From Aphrophora alni (lineage: Eukaryota > Arthropoda > Insecta > Hemiptera > Aphrophoridae): a DNA stretch of 64,000 nt. Each line of letters starts with the position of its first letter. Positions within the stretch are counted from its first letter, which is position 1. The notes beneath the pieces were generated by a model, which was not told where the DNA came from, ran no database searches, and worked only from the letters and a program-made list of their open reading frames with translations. The position numbers and the translations under genes are program-made. This document shows positions 22,305-33,469 of this stretch, one piece after another. The DNA is taken from positions 9,008,607 through 9,072,606 of the forward strand of contig OY740772.1 in assembly GCA_963513935.1 (NCBI GenBank), in the 5' to 3' direction.

Positions 22305-22523
22305 TACAGTATAACAAACACACAGAACACAATTCTCATAAAAAAAAATACGCCTAAGTATCAGACGCGTTTCAACGACAAGGTCGTCCTCTTCAGTGGT
22401 ACACGAGCTACACCAACCAAACCACAACTCTGAAGAGGACAACCTTGTCGTTGAAACGCATCTGATACGTATGCGTATTTTTTTTATGAGAATTGTGTTC
22501 TGTGTGTTTGTTATACCCTGTAT
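22305..22523. mobile_element. Hairpin (fold-back) miniature element with TACAG ends
   Basis: The left arm (about 22305-22397) and right arm (22430-22523) are inverted copies with few differences, around a 33-base loop. The ends read TACAGTATAAC and, on the other strand, TACAGGGTATAAC, flanked by TA. Each arm contains a CTGAAGAGGAC...GTCGTTGAAACGC motif with a small internal stem. No coding capacity. It sits 40 bases from the end of the older element at 18268-22265. Confidence 0.75.
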
Positions 22524-23104
22524 ATAAGAAACAGGCTGGATTTATGCCCTTAAACACTTACATTCTCCATTCGTTAATGAAATCCAGACGTCACACATCA
22601 TTTTAAATTATATTGAGATCCAACAAGCATTTAATTTGTAATAAAAGAACAATGAAAATTGTTTGTTATGTTTTTAAAATTTTAATACTGCAACAAAACT
22701 ACCATTTCAATACATTTCACAATTATAAAATACTTTGAAGTAGTTAAAGTTAACGGTCGGATTAACCTTGTAATTATATCGTTTAATTACACAATAGGTA
22801 CATCAACTATAATGGGTAAACAAGAACGTAACGCAATGGACATTAATCAATGGCGACCGTTCTACTTACAAGAATATTTTTCCTGACTGTGTGTCAATGT
22901 TCATTAGTAGCTTTAATGTGGCGTTAAATATGTGTTAAACTACGTTAGTTGAATGTGATACAAAATGTTCTCCTTTCTTAAATATCCTCGTAATATTTCA
23001 CAGAAACACTGCAGAACAAATTAACCCACTAGGAATATTTTAGTTTTACTCTCTCACATATACGTAGAGATGAGTAAAAAAAAATCGATTTTTCGGTTTT
23101 TAAA

Positions 23105-23330
23105 ATCAAATCTGTCTGTCGTCTATGAAGGACTTTACAGCCCAAACGAGCAGAATTTATCTCAATAATATTTATGCTGACATTTTTGGCCTTATCTCAA
23201 GATATTTTTTCATTTTCTTGGTAACTCATAATTGAATTTATTTATTTCCAATTGCATAAATACAACCATAAGAATATAATAACAGTGTAAACTAACATAA
23301 CCTAACAAATTAGCATTTCTGTTTACACAA
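23105..23330 (+). repeat. Dispersed repeat family A copy
   Basis: It contains GACTTTACAGCCCAAAC (23131-23147), a 'ttatctcaaga' block and 'aaccataagaatataat', in the same order as 12556-12780. An AAAATGGCCACCATTTT palindrome-like word follows at 23460. Confidence 0.5.
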
Positions 23331-23719
23331 AAATATACAGTGATCATTTTATATTTACCAACATTCATATCTTGTAAATTATTGCTCTGTAGAAAAAACT
23401 GTAAAAGAAAGATCTTAATTTTTTTCGTGTTATTTAAAAATCCGTTTTGAAAAGTTTAAAAAATGGCCACCATTTTAAACAATATTGCGGCCAACTTTAA
23501 AATGTCTTATGTAATTTCCAAAGATTCATGACGTTTCTGATTTTACACGAAATTAAAGAATTTTTATTCTTTGTCATTTTTTATAAACCATTTTGTTTAG
23601 GAGTAATAGGCGCTTAAAGTTTAGAAAAATTGACACGAAATGCATTTTCGGAAGGCGATTTCTCTTACCTACAATTATTAAATCAAGTTAGAAATTTAAT
23701 TAGTCGTAAACACCATCAC

Positions 23720-24880
23720 AGGACTAAATGTAAAGTAAATATTGTGTAACAGATAAAAACTAGCTAAGATCATCGATCAGGCATACTTCTATTTGGATAG
23801 TTTTTCTCTCTACGTATTTTCTGCCAGTACGATGTTCTTAACGTATAAATAGACATCTATTATATTAACCTTTTCACTGTTGGTAAACTCCATTGTGTAA
23901 TGAAATTAATAATTAAACGAAAAGAATATTTCTTTTCAGATTAATCAAAGTTTAAATTAATAAAACAGTAACAACAATACTTTATAACAATAAATGCCAA
24001 ATAGGATAAGGGAGTTACGATAGTAAAACCTTTACAGTAAACTCTAAAGAATACTGATTTGTTTCAACACACTCACAAATGGTTATAAAAATCAGTTTCG
24101 TTTTAAGGTTAGGAAACTATCTGTTTTCAACTCAACAATGCATTCTTAATAACAGCTGATCAAATTTGTATATTTTTACGAATTCCTGATTTAGGTAGAT
24201 TTATCTGGTCCACAAATTCTAAAATCGTCAATTAGACACACTTTTATTTGGATATTAGCATCTTTACGTAAAGTTAGGCTTCTATCATAAAAATATTTGT
24301 ACTGTTGTTAAACTCTATTGTGTAATGAAATTAATGATTGGAACACTCGAAGAGTACTTTTAAAGTTTGAGTTTTGAAAATGGGACTAACTAACAATCTC
24401 AAATCATTGTCATTAGTTTTCTCGGACTGGTTAAAGAGAACTATTCTCATAATTTGTGTACATAAAAACTAATACACATCTTTTTCAGAGTAGGCTATAA
24501 ATTAATTTAAGTTGTCATGAGCTTATAAGACTGTATATATCACCATAAATTTTAGGACAAATGTTTACTATATAGTTCTTAAAACTATTCAGTAATGTAT
24601 AATGTTAAAAAACAACAACAAAATAGTTCATAAGTTTAACAAATGTTGATAAAATTTGATGAATTTAAACAGATTAGAAATCAAATACAAGACAAACATT
24701 AGACACTCGTATGCTTCTGAATGACGTACTTTTAAAGTTTGAAACTGGGACTAACTGACCATCACTAATCATTGTCATTAGTTTTGCACGGACTGGTTAA
24801 AGCGGACGATTCCCATAATTTGTGTACATAAAAACTAATATATATTGTTTTAAGAGTGGGCTGTATGTTACCAAGTGATT
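23720..24880 (+). repeat. Diverged tandem repeat, about 370-450 bp period
   Basis: Segments such as TGTGTAATGAAATTAAT (about 23895 and 24320) and GTACTTTTAAAGTTTGA (24354 and 24726) recur in order. So does 'ggactggttaaag..gactattctcataatttgtgtacataaaaactaat'. Two to three diverged units are present. No open frame is conserved. Confidence 0.6.
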
Positions 24881-25009
24881 AACCTAGAATATGAGTATAG
24901 AGAAAAACGTCAACGTAGCCTAGAGCCATGCTGGAAACTAAAATTAGTAAACTCAGAAAAAAAACCCAGGCATAAAAAAGAACGTATTTATGTGTCTTTC
25001 TTTGTGTAG

Positions 25010-25770
25010 TGGAGATCTGTGACATGATCTTCTTCATCAAGTTTTTTTTTTCGTTTTGGTTATTTTAACTATTCAGGTATAGTTTTAACCCTGGATTCCT
25101 TTCTAAGATAACTAGTTATAGCTTCCAATCTGTCCATATGTTTTTAGGTTAATTGGGCGCTTTTCACTTTCTTTATGTACTAGATTTTCACTTGAAAACG
25201 TCAGTTGATTTATTCTCTCGAAACGTCGTGTATTTGATTTTATATGCACTTTATATTGTGCAAAGTAGTTCTGTGACTTGTATATTTACTCATCACGTTT
25301 GTATTACGTCTTGGTTATTTTGACTGCTGAGGCATAGTTTTAGTCCATAACTCTTTGCTTACATAACTAGCTTTAGTTTCCAAAATGGCCGTAGACTTTT
25401 AAATTAAGTTGGGGTTTTTACTTTTTGGACTTATTAGGATCATCACATGATAACGTGTGGTGATTTACACTCTCGAAACGTCGTGCATATGTTTTTAAAT
25501 GCACAGTAGTGTGCGTTTCCTTGAGTAGAGAAGTTCTGTGACTTGTGGTCTTCCTCATCACTTTTGTATATCTTCATAGTTATTTTGACTGCTGAGGCAA
25601 AGTTTTAGTCCTGGATTCCTTTCTCAGATAACTAGTTTTATCACTTGAGGACGTGAGTTGCTTTATATTCTCGGAACGTCATGTATTCGTTTTTATGTGC
25701 ACAACAGTTTGCCTTTCGTTCTTTAAAGTAGTACTGGGACTTGTGGATTTCCTCATCACGTTTGTATTTA
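25010..25770 (+). repeat. Tandem repeat with CTTGA..ACGT..CGAAACGTCG hairpin-type motif
   Basis: CTGTGACTTG-type unit starts lie at 25017, 25271, 25536 and 25734, giving periods of 254, 265 and 198. Each full unit has a 'ttattttgactgctgaggca' segment, an 'actagttt' segment and a motif ending CTCGAAACGTCGTG (about 25191-25230, 25446-25485, 25643-25682). The lineage is not identified. The GAAAC core and preceding TGA recall hammerhead-type motifs in some satellites and Penelope-like elements, but I could not draw a complete ribozyme fold. Confidence 0.65.
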
Positions 25771-25799
25771 GTTGATCAAGTAAACCAAAATAATAATAT

Positions 25800-27170
25800 G
25801 AACAAATAACTTTATCCATCTTTATCAAATAACTTTAAAACCAGAATTTTGGATTGACCGTGACTGTACAGCTGTGATTATTGCTAAAAGATGTCAAAGT
25901 AATTCCTAAACATATTTATATACCACGAAGATCCCAGTTGTTTTAAGGAGTTTATCGATGAATAATCAATCGTTATATTTGTTTACGGTACTTGAAAGAT
26001 ACTTGGAGGAACTCAAATTCCAATACCTCGAATCCTACTCCCTCCACACTGAATCACAGTTCTTAATGTATATATAACACCATTGTAAGATTTTGTTTAT
26101 GCTAATTTATTTAAACTAACAACACTTTCTGATTTTTGTCAACCAACTCTAATTTGCTAACAAAATGTTAAATACTTATTTCAACAAGTAGTATTTGTTT
26201 ATCATAATCACATAGTGTATAACAAAATGTTTATCTAGTCATTTTGTGGACAGTTGAACTCACTCTTAGATACATTAATTAAATTATTCCTGTAAACACA
26301 ATGTAGTTACTGCCTACTGAGTGACTCACAATGATATTGATTAAAAATTTTGCCAATGTTGAGATTTTTTAAAAATTATTGGAAAATATTATTTTTTGAA
26401 AAGTCATATTGAAACAAAGTCTTGTGTTTTGATTTTACACCTTCTAGAATTTTAAAGGTTTTTGATTTTCCTTTCATATCTTTTTCAAACTTGAAATTGA
26501 AAGTTTTTACGAAATATTTTGCAAAACTATCTAAACTAACCTTTTTCAGAGGTTACTCCGGTAATTAAAGTTCTGTTATTTTATATTTAAGTTCACTCTG
26601 ATAGGTAAATATCTGTTTTGTCTAAACGTTATTACGAAGCAATCTCTCACCCCCCCCCCCATGAAAGATAGATGTGTTATTTCATTCACTTCTGAAGATA
26701 TCCGTATATATATTCTTATGTGAAATATATATCCCCCAAATAAAATGCCTGTCCGTTTAGGTTGACTTTTAATCATAAGGTTTGGATTAGTGCCTCAGTA
26801 GGTTGCTATGTCTATTCACATGTTCAGAAAGAATGGATGTTGCTTCATTAGGGCAAAGTACTTTCGAACAAGAAATTGCACTTTTCAATAAACTTTCTCA
26901 CATAATTATAATCACCTGTCAAATCCATCTTTGTCTGAACCAAACTATAAGTTTTAAATCAATGTGATCCCACAATACTGAAAACTTTAAATTTTATACT
27001 CTGCACACAATCTTCTGATTGGATTATATAGGATCTGTATCAAAACTGTTGATATTGCTACCTTGTTTTCTTAGATTAGTTTTGGGTGGTCTAATTATGG
27101 TATATCTCATATTGTCTCATGATATTAAAATTGTTTAGAAAAAATGATAAAAAATAATCTTCTTAGATAA
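25800..27170. other. No gene seen
   Basis: AT-rich sequence. It includes a C run at 26650-26660 and no open frame or repeat I can identify. Confidence 0.5.
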
Positions 27171-27174
27171 AATT

Positions 27175-27695
27175 GAAATTCACAAAATTCTTAAAAGAAA
27201 TTAAACATTTTCTTGAATAAATTGAAAACAATTCATACGAATTAACAATGCAATACCAAGTTAACAATCCCTAACTAGCATTGTCAACATTCTCAAATAA
27301 AAAAAAATTAGACAATAGTAAAAAAGTGACATTTTTGATAGAGTCCAATAACTTATGGGACACTTGGTGTATTATTTTCATGGTTTAACCTTATTAACCT
27401 ACCAAATTTAATTATTTTTTTCTTTTTCAAAAATATACATTCTTCTATAGTCAACCTCTTATATTTGTTTGAAATTCACAAAATTCCTAAAACAAATTAA
27501 ACATTACATTACATGAATTGAAAACAGTTCATAACAAAATAACAATGTAATACCAACTTAATACGAAATAACTATCGTACTACTAGCATTGCCAAGATTA
27601 CAAACTGAAAATATTACACAAAAGTAAAAAATGACATTTGGATAGAATGACTTAATTTAATAGCTTGACCTTATTCACCTACCTAGTTAAAAAAA
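27175..27695 (+). repeat. Two-unit tandem duplication, period about 296 bp
   Basis: GAAATTCACAAAATTC occurs at 27175-27190 and 27471-27486. It is followed in both units by 'aaattaaacatt', 'aattgaaaac', 'aacaatg.aataccaa', 'ctagcattg' and 'agtaaaaaa.tgacattt'. The units are clearly diverged. Confidence 0.7.
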
Positions 27696-28348
27696 TAATA
27701 AATACTGGGTGATAAAAAAGTTTGGTTGCTCCAGGATATTTTGTTGGGAAATAAATATACAGCAATTCAAATCTAGGATTTTTGTCCTTACTCTAGTTCA
27801 GGTACACTTTCAAAAGTCCTTTACCACACTTGGGAATAAACAAAATAACAAAAAAAAAAACTTTTTGTAAAAGTAAAATGTTTATTCCTATTAGTCTAAT
27901 TATAGCTATTACAACAACAAAGTTGTCATTTTCAGAGGGAATCCTAACAAAGACTAAATTAAAACTATTTACAACTAAAAGTCTTTGTTTCTTACACTAG
28001 TTAACAACATTTTCATACACTTAACTTTTCCTGCAGGCTGTCCTTTTACATTCGGGTTTGCGACGATGTGTTCTACTAGCAAAGACATGTAAAATGAGGT
28101 ATCACTCGACCTATTCTTAAACTGTAGATTTTTCAGAGTTACGAAATATAACAGTTAAATGTATCAAATTGTTGTTATTTAGAGTAAGAACATAACCTTA
28201 AAATTTGCATTGTTGTACGTTTATTCTCAAACAAAATATCCCTAGGTATCCAGACTTTATAAATGTCCGGTATGTATATCAGGTGGATGGAAACGTAGTA
28301 TGTAAACATATTTAATTACAGGTAAACAATGGATTTCCCCCTTCTTTT

Positions 28349-28545
28349 TTAAAGATAAAAAACCTCTAGGTCATTATCGCCTTAAAAAAATAGAAACCCC
28401 TAGTCTTCAAATACTTTAGTAATATCAGGGTAGGAAAAGAAGCAGACTTGTACCGAATAGAAAAGATAAAAGAGAGGAATTTAACCCAAGAAAGGTGTAG
28501 ATCTAGCTAAAATACCTTGGGATTGCAACGCATGTATTGGCTATA
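28349..28545 (-). repeat. Dispersed repeat family B, minus copy
   Basis: The reverse complement follows the 30165-30410 copy, including the counterparts of 'aacctctaggtcattatcgcc', 'aatactttagtaatatcaggg' and 'agatctagctaaaatacc'. It lies just upstream of a non-LTR retrotransposon tail. Confidence 0.6.
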
Positions 28546-28699
28546 CTGTTGAGAGCCCCTGAGCGCAGTAAACATTTTAAATGTAGTGTACGTGTAATTG
28601 TAAATGTACATAAATTATATTGAACGATAAGACTCTAAAGCCATATTGTACAAGCCTGGATTTCAACTCATTCTAACAATAATAAGCGGCTATAGATTG

Positions 28700-29060
28700 C
28701 ACCAGTAGTTTCAAACTGAAAGAGTACAGAAAGCCTCCAATGCATATTATTCCCCAAGTCGAATATTTGACAAAAAAGTAGTTAAACTCTCCTGGTATGG
28801 AGATGTTGCTCAAATGGAGAAAAACTGGAAACAGACAATTTATGAATGCAAGGCTATTCGGCGACTCGCAGAAAGACCATATTGAAGAAGTTGGTCGGGG
28901 AAGGATAATGGACCAGCTACGCAGTGTAGTTTAAAATAAAGATAACTCCAAGAAGTGGATGCAGGTTGCAGCTAACGCTGCAATAGGGAAGAAGAATTAG
29001 GTTCGCCAATTGTGCACAGCTGATTTAAGATTAGGATTTAGACTTTATATTAACAGACGT
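28700..29060 (+). pseudogene. Non-LTR retrotransposon ORF2 C-terminal relic
   Basis: Translation gives KLSWYGDVAQMEKNWKQ then IYECKAIRRLAER. This matches the block after the reverse-transcriptase domain in many non-LTR elements (typically LRWYGHVxRM...RIPKxxxExKPxGRRxRGRP). An RSW-type segment, DNSKKWMQVAANAA and the family's terminal DR..W region follow in shifted frames with stops. Only the 3' end of the element is present, as expected for a 5'-truncated, decayed copy. Confidence 0.65.
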
Positions 29061-29069
29061 CATCGATGC

Positions 29070-30160
29070 AGGGTGACCATAGTGTCTATGAATGTTATGG
29101 TACCAGAGTATACTTGTTATGTTGACGAAAACATGAAATAGAAACCATCGAATCATAGTTGGGAAAAACCTTGCTACTATTTTATGAAAAAGCTGAAAAA
29201 TTAAAACTACAAAAAGCTATTTTTTCCTCAGCAGGTTGTCCCGAGCATTTATATATCGCTAGGAAATTTACATTTTTTCTCAAATAGTACGACAATCTCT
29301 TCAGATTGGAAATAGAGTTTTTCTCCAGCCTTGCTTAGGTGATATCTTTAAGAAACATAATTTGTTGAATCTGTTACTACAGGGAACATCACTATGGAAA
29401 AATTAAAAAGGACGAATATCACAGATTGTTTTCCTTTGTTACAACAGTTTCTGATTTAATTAGTTGGCTTCGTTCACACTAAAAAATCTGTTTTTAAAAT
29501 GTCATAGCTTATCAACTGGTGTGAAACATGAAACGTACTTTTTAAAAGAAGATTTATCAACATGTAACCATGGATTCAAGGCAATAAGAGTATTAACCTG
29601 TCTTTCACCAATATACTGAAGATAAAAACTTGGCAGCAGAACATATAACTAACTGGCATTTGACGAACGACAAGAAATGAATAACGGCTGCTTAGTAATA
29701 AAGTTCAGCGAATCTTAACTCATATTTCTTTGAAGCTACTCATTCAACAGTTGCTGTGATCATGCCAAAATCAACGTGATGCTGGAAACTAAGTGTTCAG
29801 TGTGATTGCAAGAATTTTGAAAATTCCTAATTACGATTTATTTAATTAATAATATAATTGTTCGAAATGTGTACGAATATAAATTATTATTTGTGAATTA
29901 AAATGCTTAATTTTTTTTGTAACTTAATCAACCTAACGGCAATAAACGAGCATTGCTACTGTCAGCTTAACCTATGTTCTGACTTTAGTCGCCGTGTTAA
30001 GGTCCTGATACGTTAGCGACAAAAAAAAGCAGAAAATATTTGAGCAACACTGCTTTACACAAACAAAACAACTTGATGTCATGTTGACACTTTTGGCGGG
30101 CGTGCTGTAGTAGTTAAAAAAAATCAGGATTTCATAATATAAAATAGAATCCTCGGGATT
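29070..30160. other. No gene seen
   Basis: AT-rich sequence with no recognisable frame, repeat or RNA gene. Confidence 0.45.
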
Positions 30161-30164
30161 AACT

Positions 30165-30410
30165 ACAGTAAGTACGTGAGTGGTAGTTTCGAGGTACCCT
30201 AGCTAGATGTACAATTTTTTCATTAGTCTTTCCTTAGATCCCTCATTTTCTTTCAACTATCCTTTCAGGTCTCTCTTGACTAACTCTTGTTCTTTTCCGA
30301 CCCTGACGCTAATAGAATACTCGAGGGATAGGGAGGGTCTTTATTTTTTTATCTCTTCTTTATTTATAAGGCAATGATGACCGACAGATGTTTCGTCTTT
30401 AAACAATAAA
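30165..30410 (+). repeat. Dispersed repeat family B, fullest copy
   Basis: In order it has 'gaggtaccctagctagatgta', 'cctttcaggtctctcttgac', CTCTTGTTCTTTTCCGACCC, 'tgacgctaatagaatactcgaggg', a T-rich tract, 'aaggcaatgatgaccga', and 'cgtctttaaacaa'. At least eight other copies in both orientations occur in this window, making it the most frequent dispersed unit seen here. Confidence 0.65.
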
Positions 30411-31284
30411 AAAAATCCTATTTCAGTTCAAATGAAAAAATGTGTAAAGAGAGAAAAAAAAGACCAATTATCTCCTTGTTTTATGTTATCACAATGGTTT
30501 GTAAGTTGTCAGTTTATGAACAATGTTTCAGCTTAGTTTAATGTGAAATTATCTTCAACTCATAAAACAACATAACAAGCACAGAAGTATTTTAAACACG
30601 CTTGACTGGACAGAACGGAAGTTCTAAATTGTTGACAAGGGCCCGAAATGAAAACTTCCATTTAACAGAATATAATTGGCGGGAAACAATGAACCGAGCA
30701 AATAAAACTTGGAAAGGTTAAAGTAATGGAGTCAATCGGTCGTAACCTTGAAGTATCTATTCCGCTATAGATTGGTATAGTGAACAGTAAAAGATTATGC
30801 AGGTTCGAGTTTGGTTGATGGCGTAGCATTTTTTGTGTATTACGTTGCATTACAGTCTTTATACTAAAGTAAAGATGTTAAGATAAAATAAAAATGTAAA
30901 CATAACGGGAATTGGATGTTCCCGATTGTAAAAACCCTTCAACCATGTTTATAAAATACTTTAAATTATATATTTGGCATTCTAAATTTACAACTTTTAA
31001 TTTAATTTAATTCAAATTTGGGACCTGTTTTTTAATCATTGTAAAAGACGAACAAGAAAATCAGTATATTCTGTCTAACAGTTTCTAAGTAGTGGCAGTT
31101 TTTTCATGTAGTGTTATAGAAATTTAATAAAGTTACTTTTAATTATGTCAAAATATTCAGATTGTACTCCTGTGCCTAACCTCAATATTCTACAATGAAA
31201 AATACTAAAGTAATTTCCAAATTACACGCTAAATATATACAAATATTTTTAAGAATCATGTTGATAGTATCCAAGTCACTATTG

Positions 31285-31664
31285 TTTTAACTAACAATTA
31301 AATTACCTTAATGGTTTCAGCCAGGTGACTTATTTTTTAAAAACACTTACGCGTTTCGAAGCGTGTGCTCCATCTTCAGAGTTCTTTTTCTTTTCACTCG
31401 GTTGAGATCGTTACACATTAAAATAACACATAAAATCACACGGACATTACATATATGTTTGTTAACGATGTATAAATTAATAAACATATACATATGTAAT
31501 GTCCGTGTGATCTTATGTGTTATTTTAATGTGTAACGATCTCAACCGAGTGAAAAGAAAAAGAACTCTGAAGATGGAGCACACGCTCCGAAACGCGTAAG
31601 TGTTTTTTTAAAAAAAGAAGTCACCTGGCGGAAACCATTAAGGTAATTTAATTGTTAGTTAAAA
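31285..31664. mobile_element. 380-bp near-perfect palindrome (fold-back element)
   Basis: The outer ends TTTTAACTAACAATTAAATT and their inverse enclose two arms of about 175 bases, matching almost base for base around a short centre near 31462-31489. As a result the two strands encode nearly the same 78-residue frame, which is an artefact of symmetry and not a gene. Each arm has CTGAAGATGGAGC and CGCTCCGAAACGCG, a stem-forming motif. It should extrude as a cruciform or give a long RNA hairpin. The low divergence of the arms suggests a recent origin or gene-conversion-like maintenance. Confidence 0.85.
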
Positions 31665-31669
31665 TATTT

Positions 31670-32640
31670 TTACTAAATGTTAAGGGCTGATAAATGATTT
31701 AACATGTTACTTGGTGGAATTTTCCGAACTGAAATTTTCTGAAATATAGCGTTTTCTTAATAATATTAAGGATTACATTTAAATAAAAATTCCCCAGAGT
31801 CGTTAAAGTTATAGTGTTTGAATCATAGAATCTGATTACATAAGTAAATGTGTTGGGACTATATATTTTTCTTGGAAACCTGTCTTTACCACTCGTTGAA
31901 ATCTCTTAGACGTAGTAAATTCTTTATGATTATTTAGAATGTATCAGTCAAGTTAATTTGTTGTAGTTTTAAGAAATAAAAGGACATTTTAAACTAATAC
32001 TGGATTTGAGAAATCGTTTAAAAGTTATCGCTAATAAATATTTGGGTTTAAAATATATGGAAAAATTAAAGCAAGTGTGACAAAATGTAGCCGATTTTTC
32101 TGGTTAGTCAATAGTTGTTAAAAATTAAGCTTACATAGCAGATTTTAACAAAACTCTACCATAACGTGGCCTCTGCCATTTTTATTAATATACAAATAGA
32201 AAAGAATAGTGCCATTTTTTTAAATAGATAATTTATAAACAATTTTAATTTTTTGAATTAGATTTTGAAAGTACAGAATTATTACGGTCAAAACTTCAAA
32301 GTATTGGGACCATGTTTAAAAATTAAATAAAAATAATAGTAAAACCAGGTTTAATTTGACTGAAATCGTTTATATTTTACTGTGTGAAAGACTCTTGGGC
32401 ACCATTAAATGCAGATTTTAAAGTTGCACAAAATAAGATATAGAATCTCGTTACAGAAAAAACTGGTAAAAACGTACATGGAATTACGTTGTTTTTAATT
32501 TGTATATTATCCGCCATTTAAAAATGTACAGACACTATTTCTGGTTCCTAATCAAATTGTTCCTAAAATTTAGCCTACTTTCAAACTTTAAACAAAATAT
32601 CGACTTTTATAATATTTTTGAAAACACTAATACTATAGGA
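31670..32640. other. No gene seen
   Basis: AT-rich sequence. An ATCCGCCATTT word at 32510 is a diverged form of the AAAATGGCGG motif of the inverted-arm elements. Confidence 0.45.
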
Positions 32641-32651
32641 ATGCCCGCACG

Positions 32652-32673
32652 AACACACACACACACACACACA
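32652..32673. repeat. (CA)n microsatellite
   Basis: About eleven AC/CA units. Confidence 0.92.
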
Positions 32674-33292
32674 TAAATAATGAGTAAAATTATTCTACTT
32701 AAATGAGGAATTTTATAGTAATCAACATCATTGTATGCACACTTTAAAACGTTCAAAATGAACTCTTGCAGCAAGTTATTGGTGATACATTATCGTCAAA
32801 AACTTATTTTAATAATTCTGCTTCATTTTTAAATTTAGTAACAGATATTTTTATTTAACAAACTTTCTTAATGGTTAATAAAACATATCCTACATACGAC
32901 ATTGGAGCGAATTTCGACCTTTAGCGCGTTTACAATCATATAACAGCAAGCCAAAATGGTATAAACTGATTAGGATCGTTGATTTCATAGCCTCTGGTTA
33001 TGGTATTTTCATGAGGAAGATCATAAAAGAATTTCTACATTGACTAACAATTTTAAAATGTGTAACAACATAGATGACTGCAATTCTAATAACTGAAGCA
33101 ATACCAATACAAAATATACAGTTACAAATGTCTCTTAAAATACCGATCCTTCAAAGCTACCAGATCTCTGCAACCTTAATCATCCTTTGTAGACTCAAAG
33201 AAGAGGGGGATTTACTCAATATTTTTGTTTTAAAATTAATGGAATGTAAAAGTTTGTTTATATTAAGCGGGTACAAAATTCTCTGCTACAAG

Positions 33293-33402
33293 TTGGTCTA
33301 TGTGAGAAAGTATGCTGGAAATGGAAAGCGTTTCCCCACTCGAGTCCCTGCACCGACCTTCGGAGTGGTGTCAGTCTCTCTGTGGACCTGCTTGAGCATT
33401 GA
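33293..33402 (+). other. Possible short exon ending in a consensus splice donor
   Basis: This 110-base patch is much less AT-rich than its flanks and ends CATTGAG|GTGAGTTTC, a good 5' splice site. The open frame across it reads YAGNGKRFPTRVPAPTF-like sequence and then GVVSVSLWTCLSIE. It is the end of a 126-codon open frame starting at 33074, whose first part looks like random AT-rich translation. No domain is recognised. It could be an exon of a gene extending out of the window, or chance. Confidence 0.2.
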
Positions 33403-33469
33403 GGTGAGTTTCGGCTCCACTATACATCTCTTTTATACATTTTATTTTATATGATTTTAAATTGATAAT

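Noticed and set aside
25010..25770. Calling the tandem units active hammerhead ribozymes
   Set aside because: The CGAAACGTC part fits, but the CTGANGA core is altered and I could not pair all three stems in a consistent way.
31347..31599. A pair of nearly identical 78-residue open frames on opposite strands
   Set aside because: They result from the palindromic symmetry of the 31285-31664 element. There is no independent sign of coding.
33074..33290. First part of a 126-codon open frame
   Set aside because: The translation looks like random AT-rich sequence. Only the GC-richer end (33293-33402) was kept as a possible exon.
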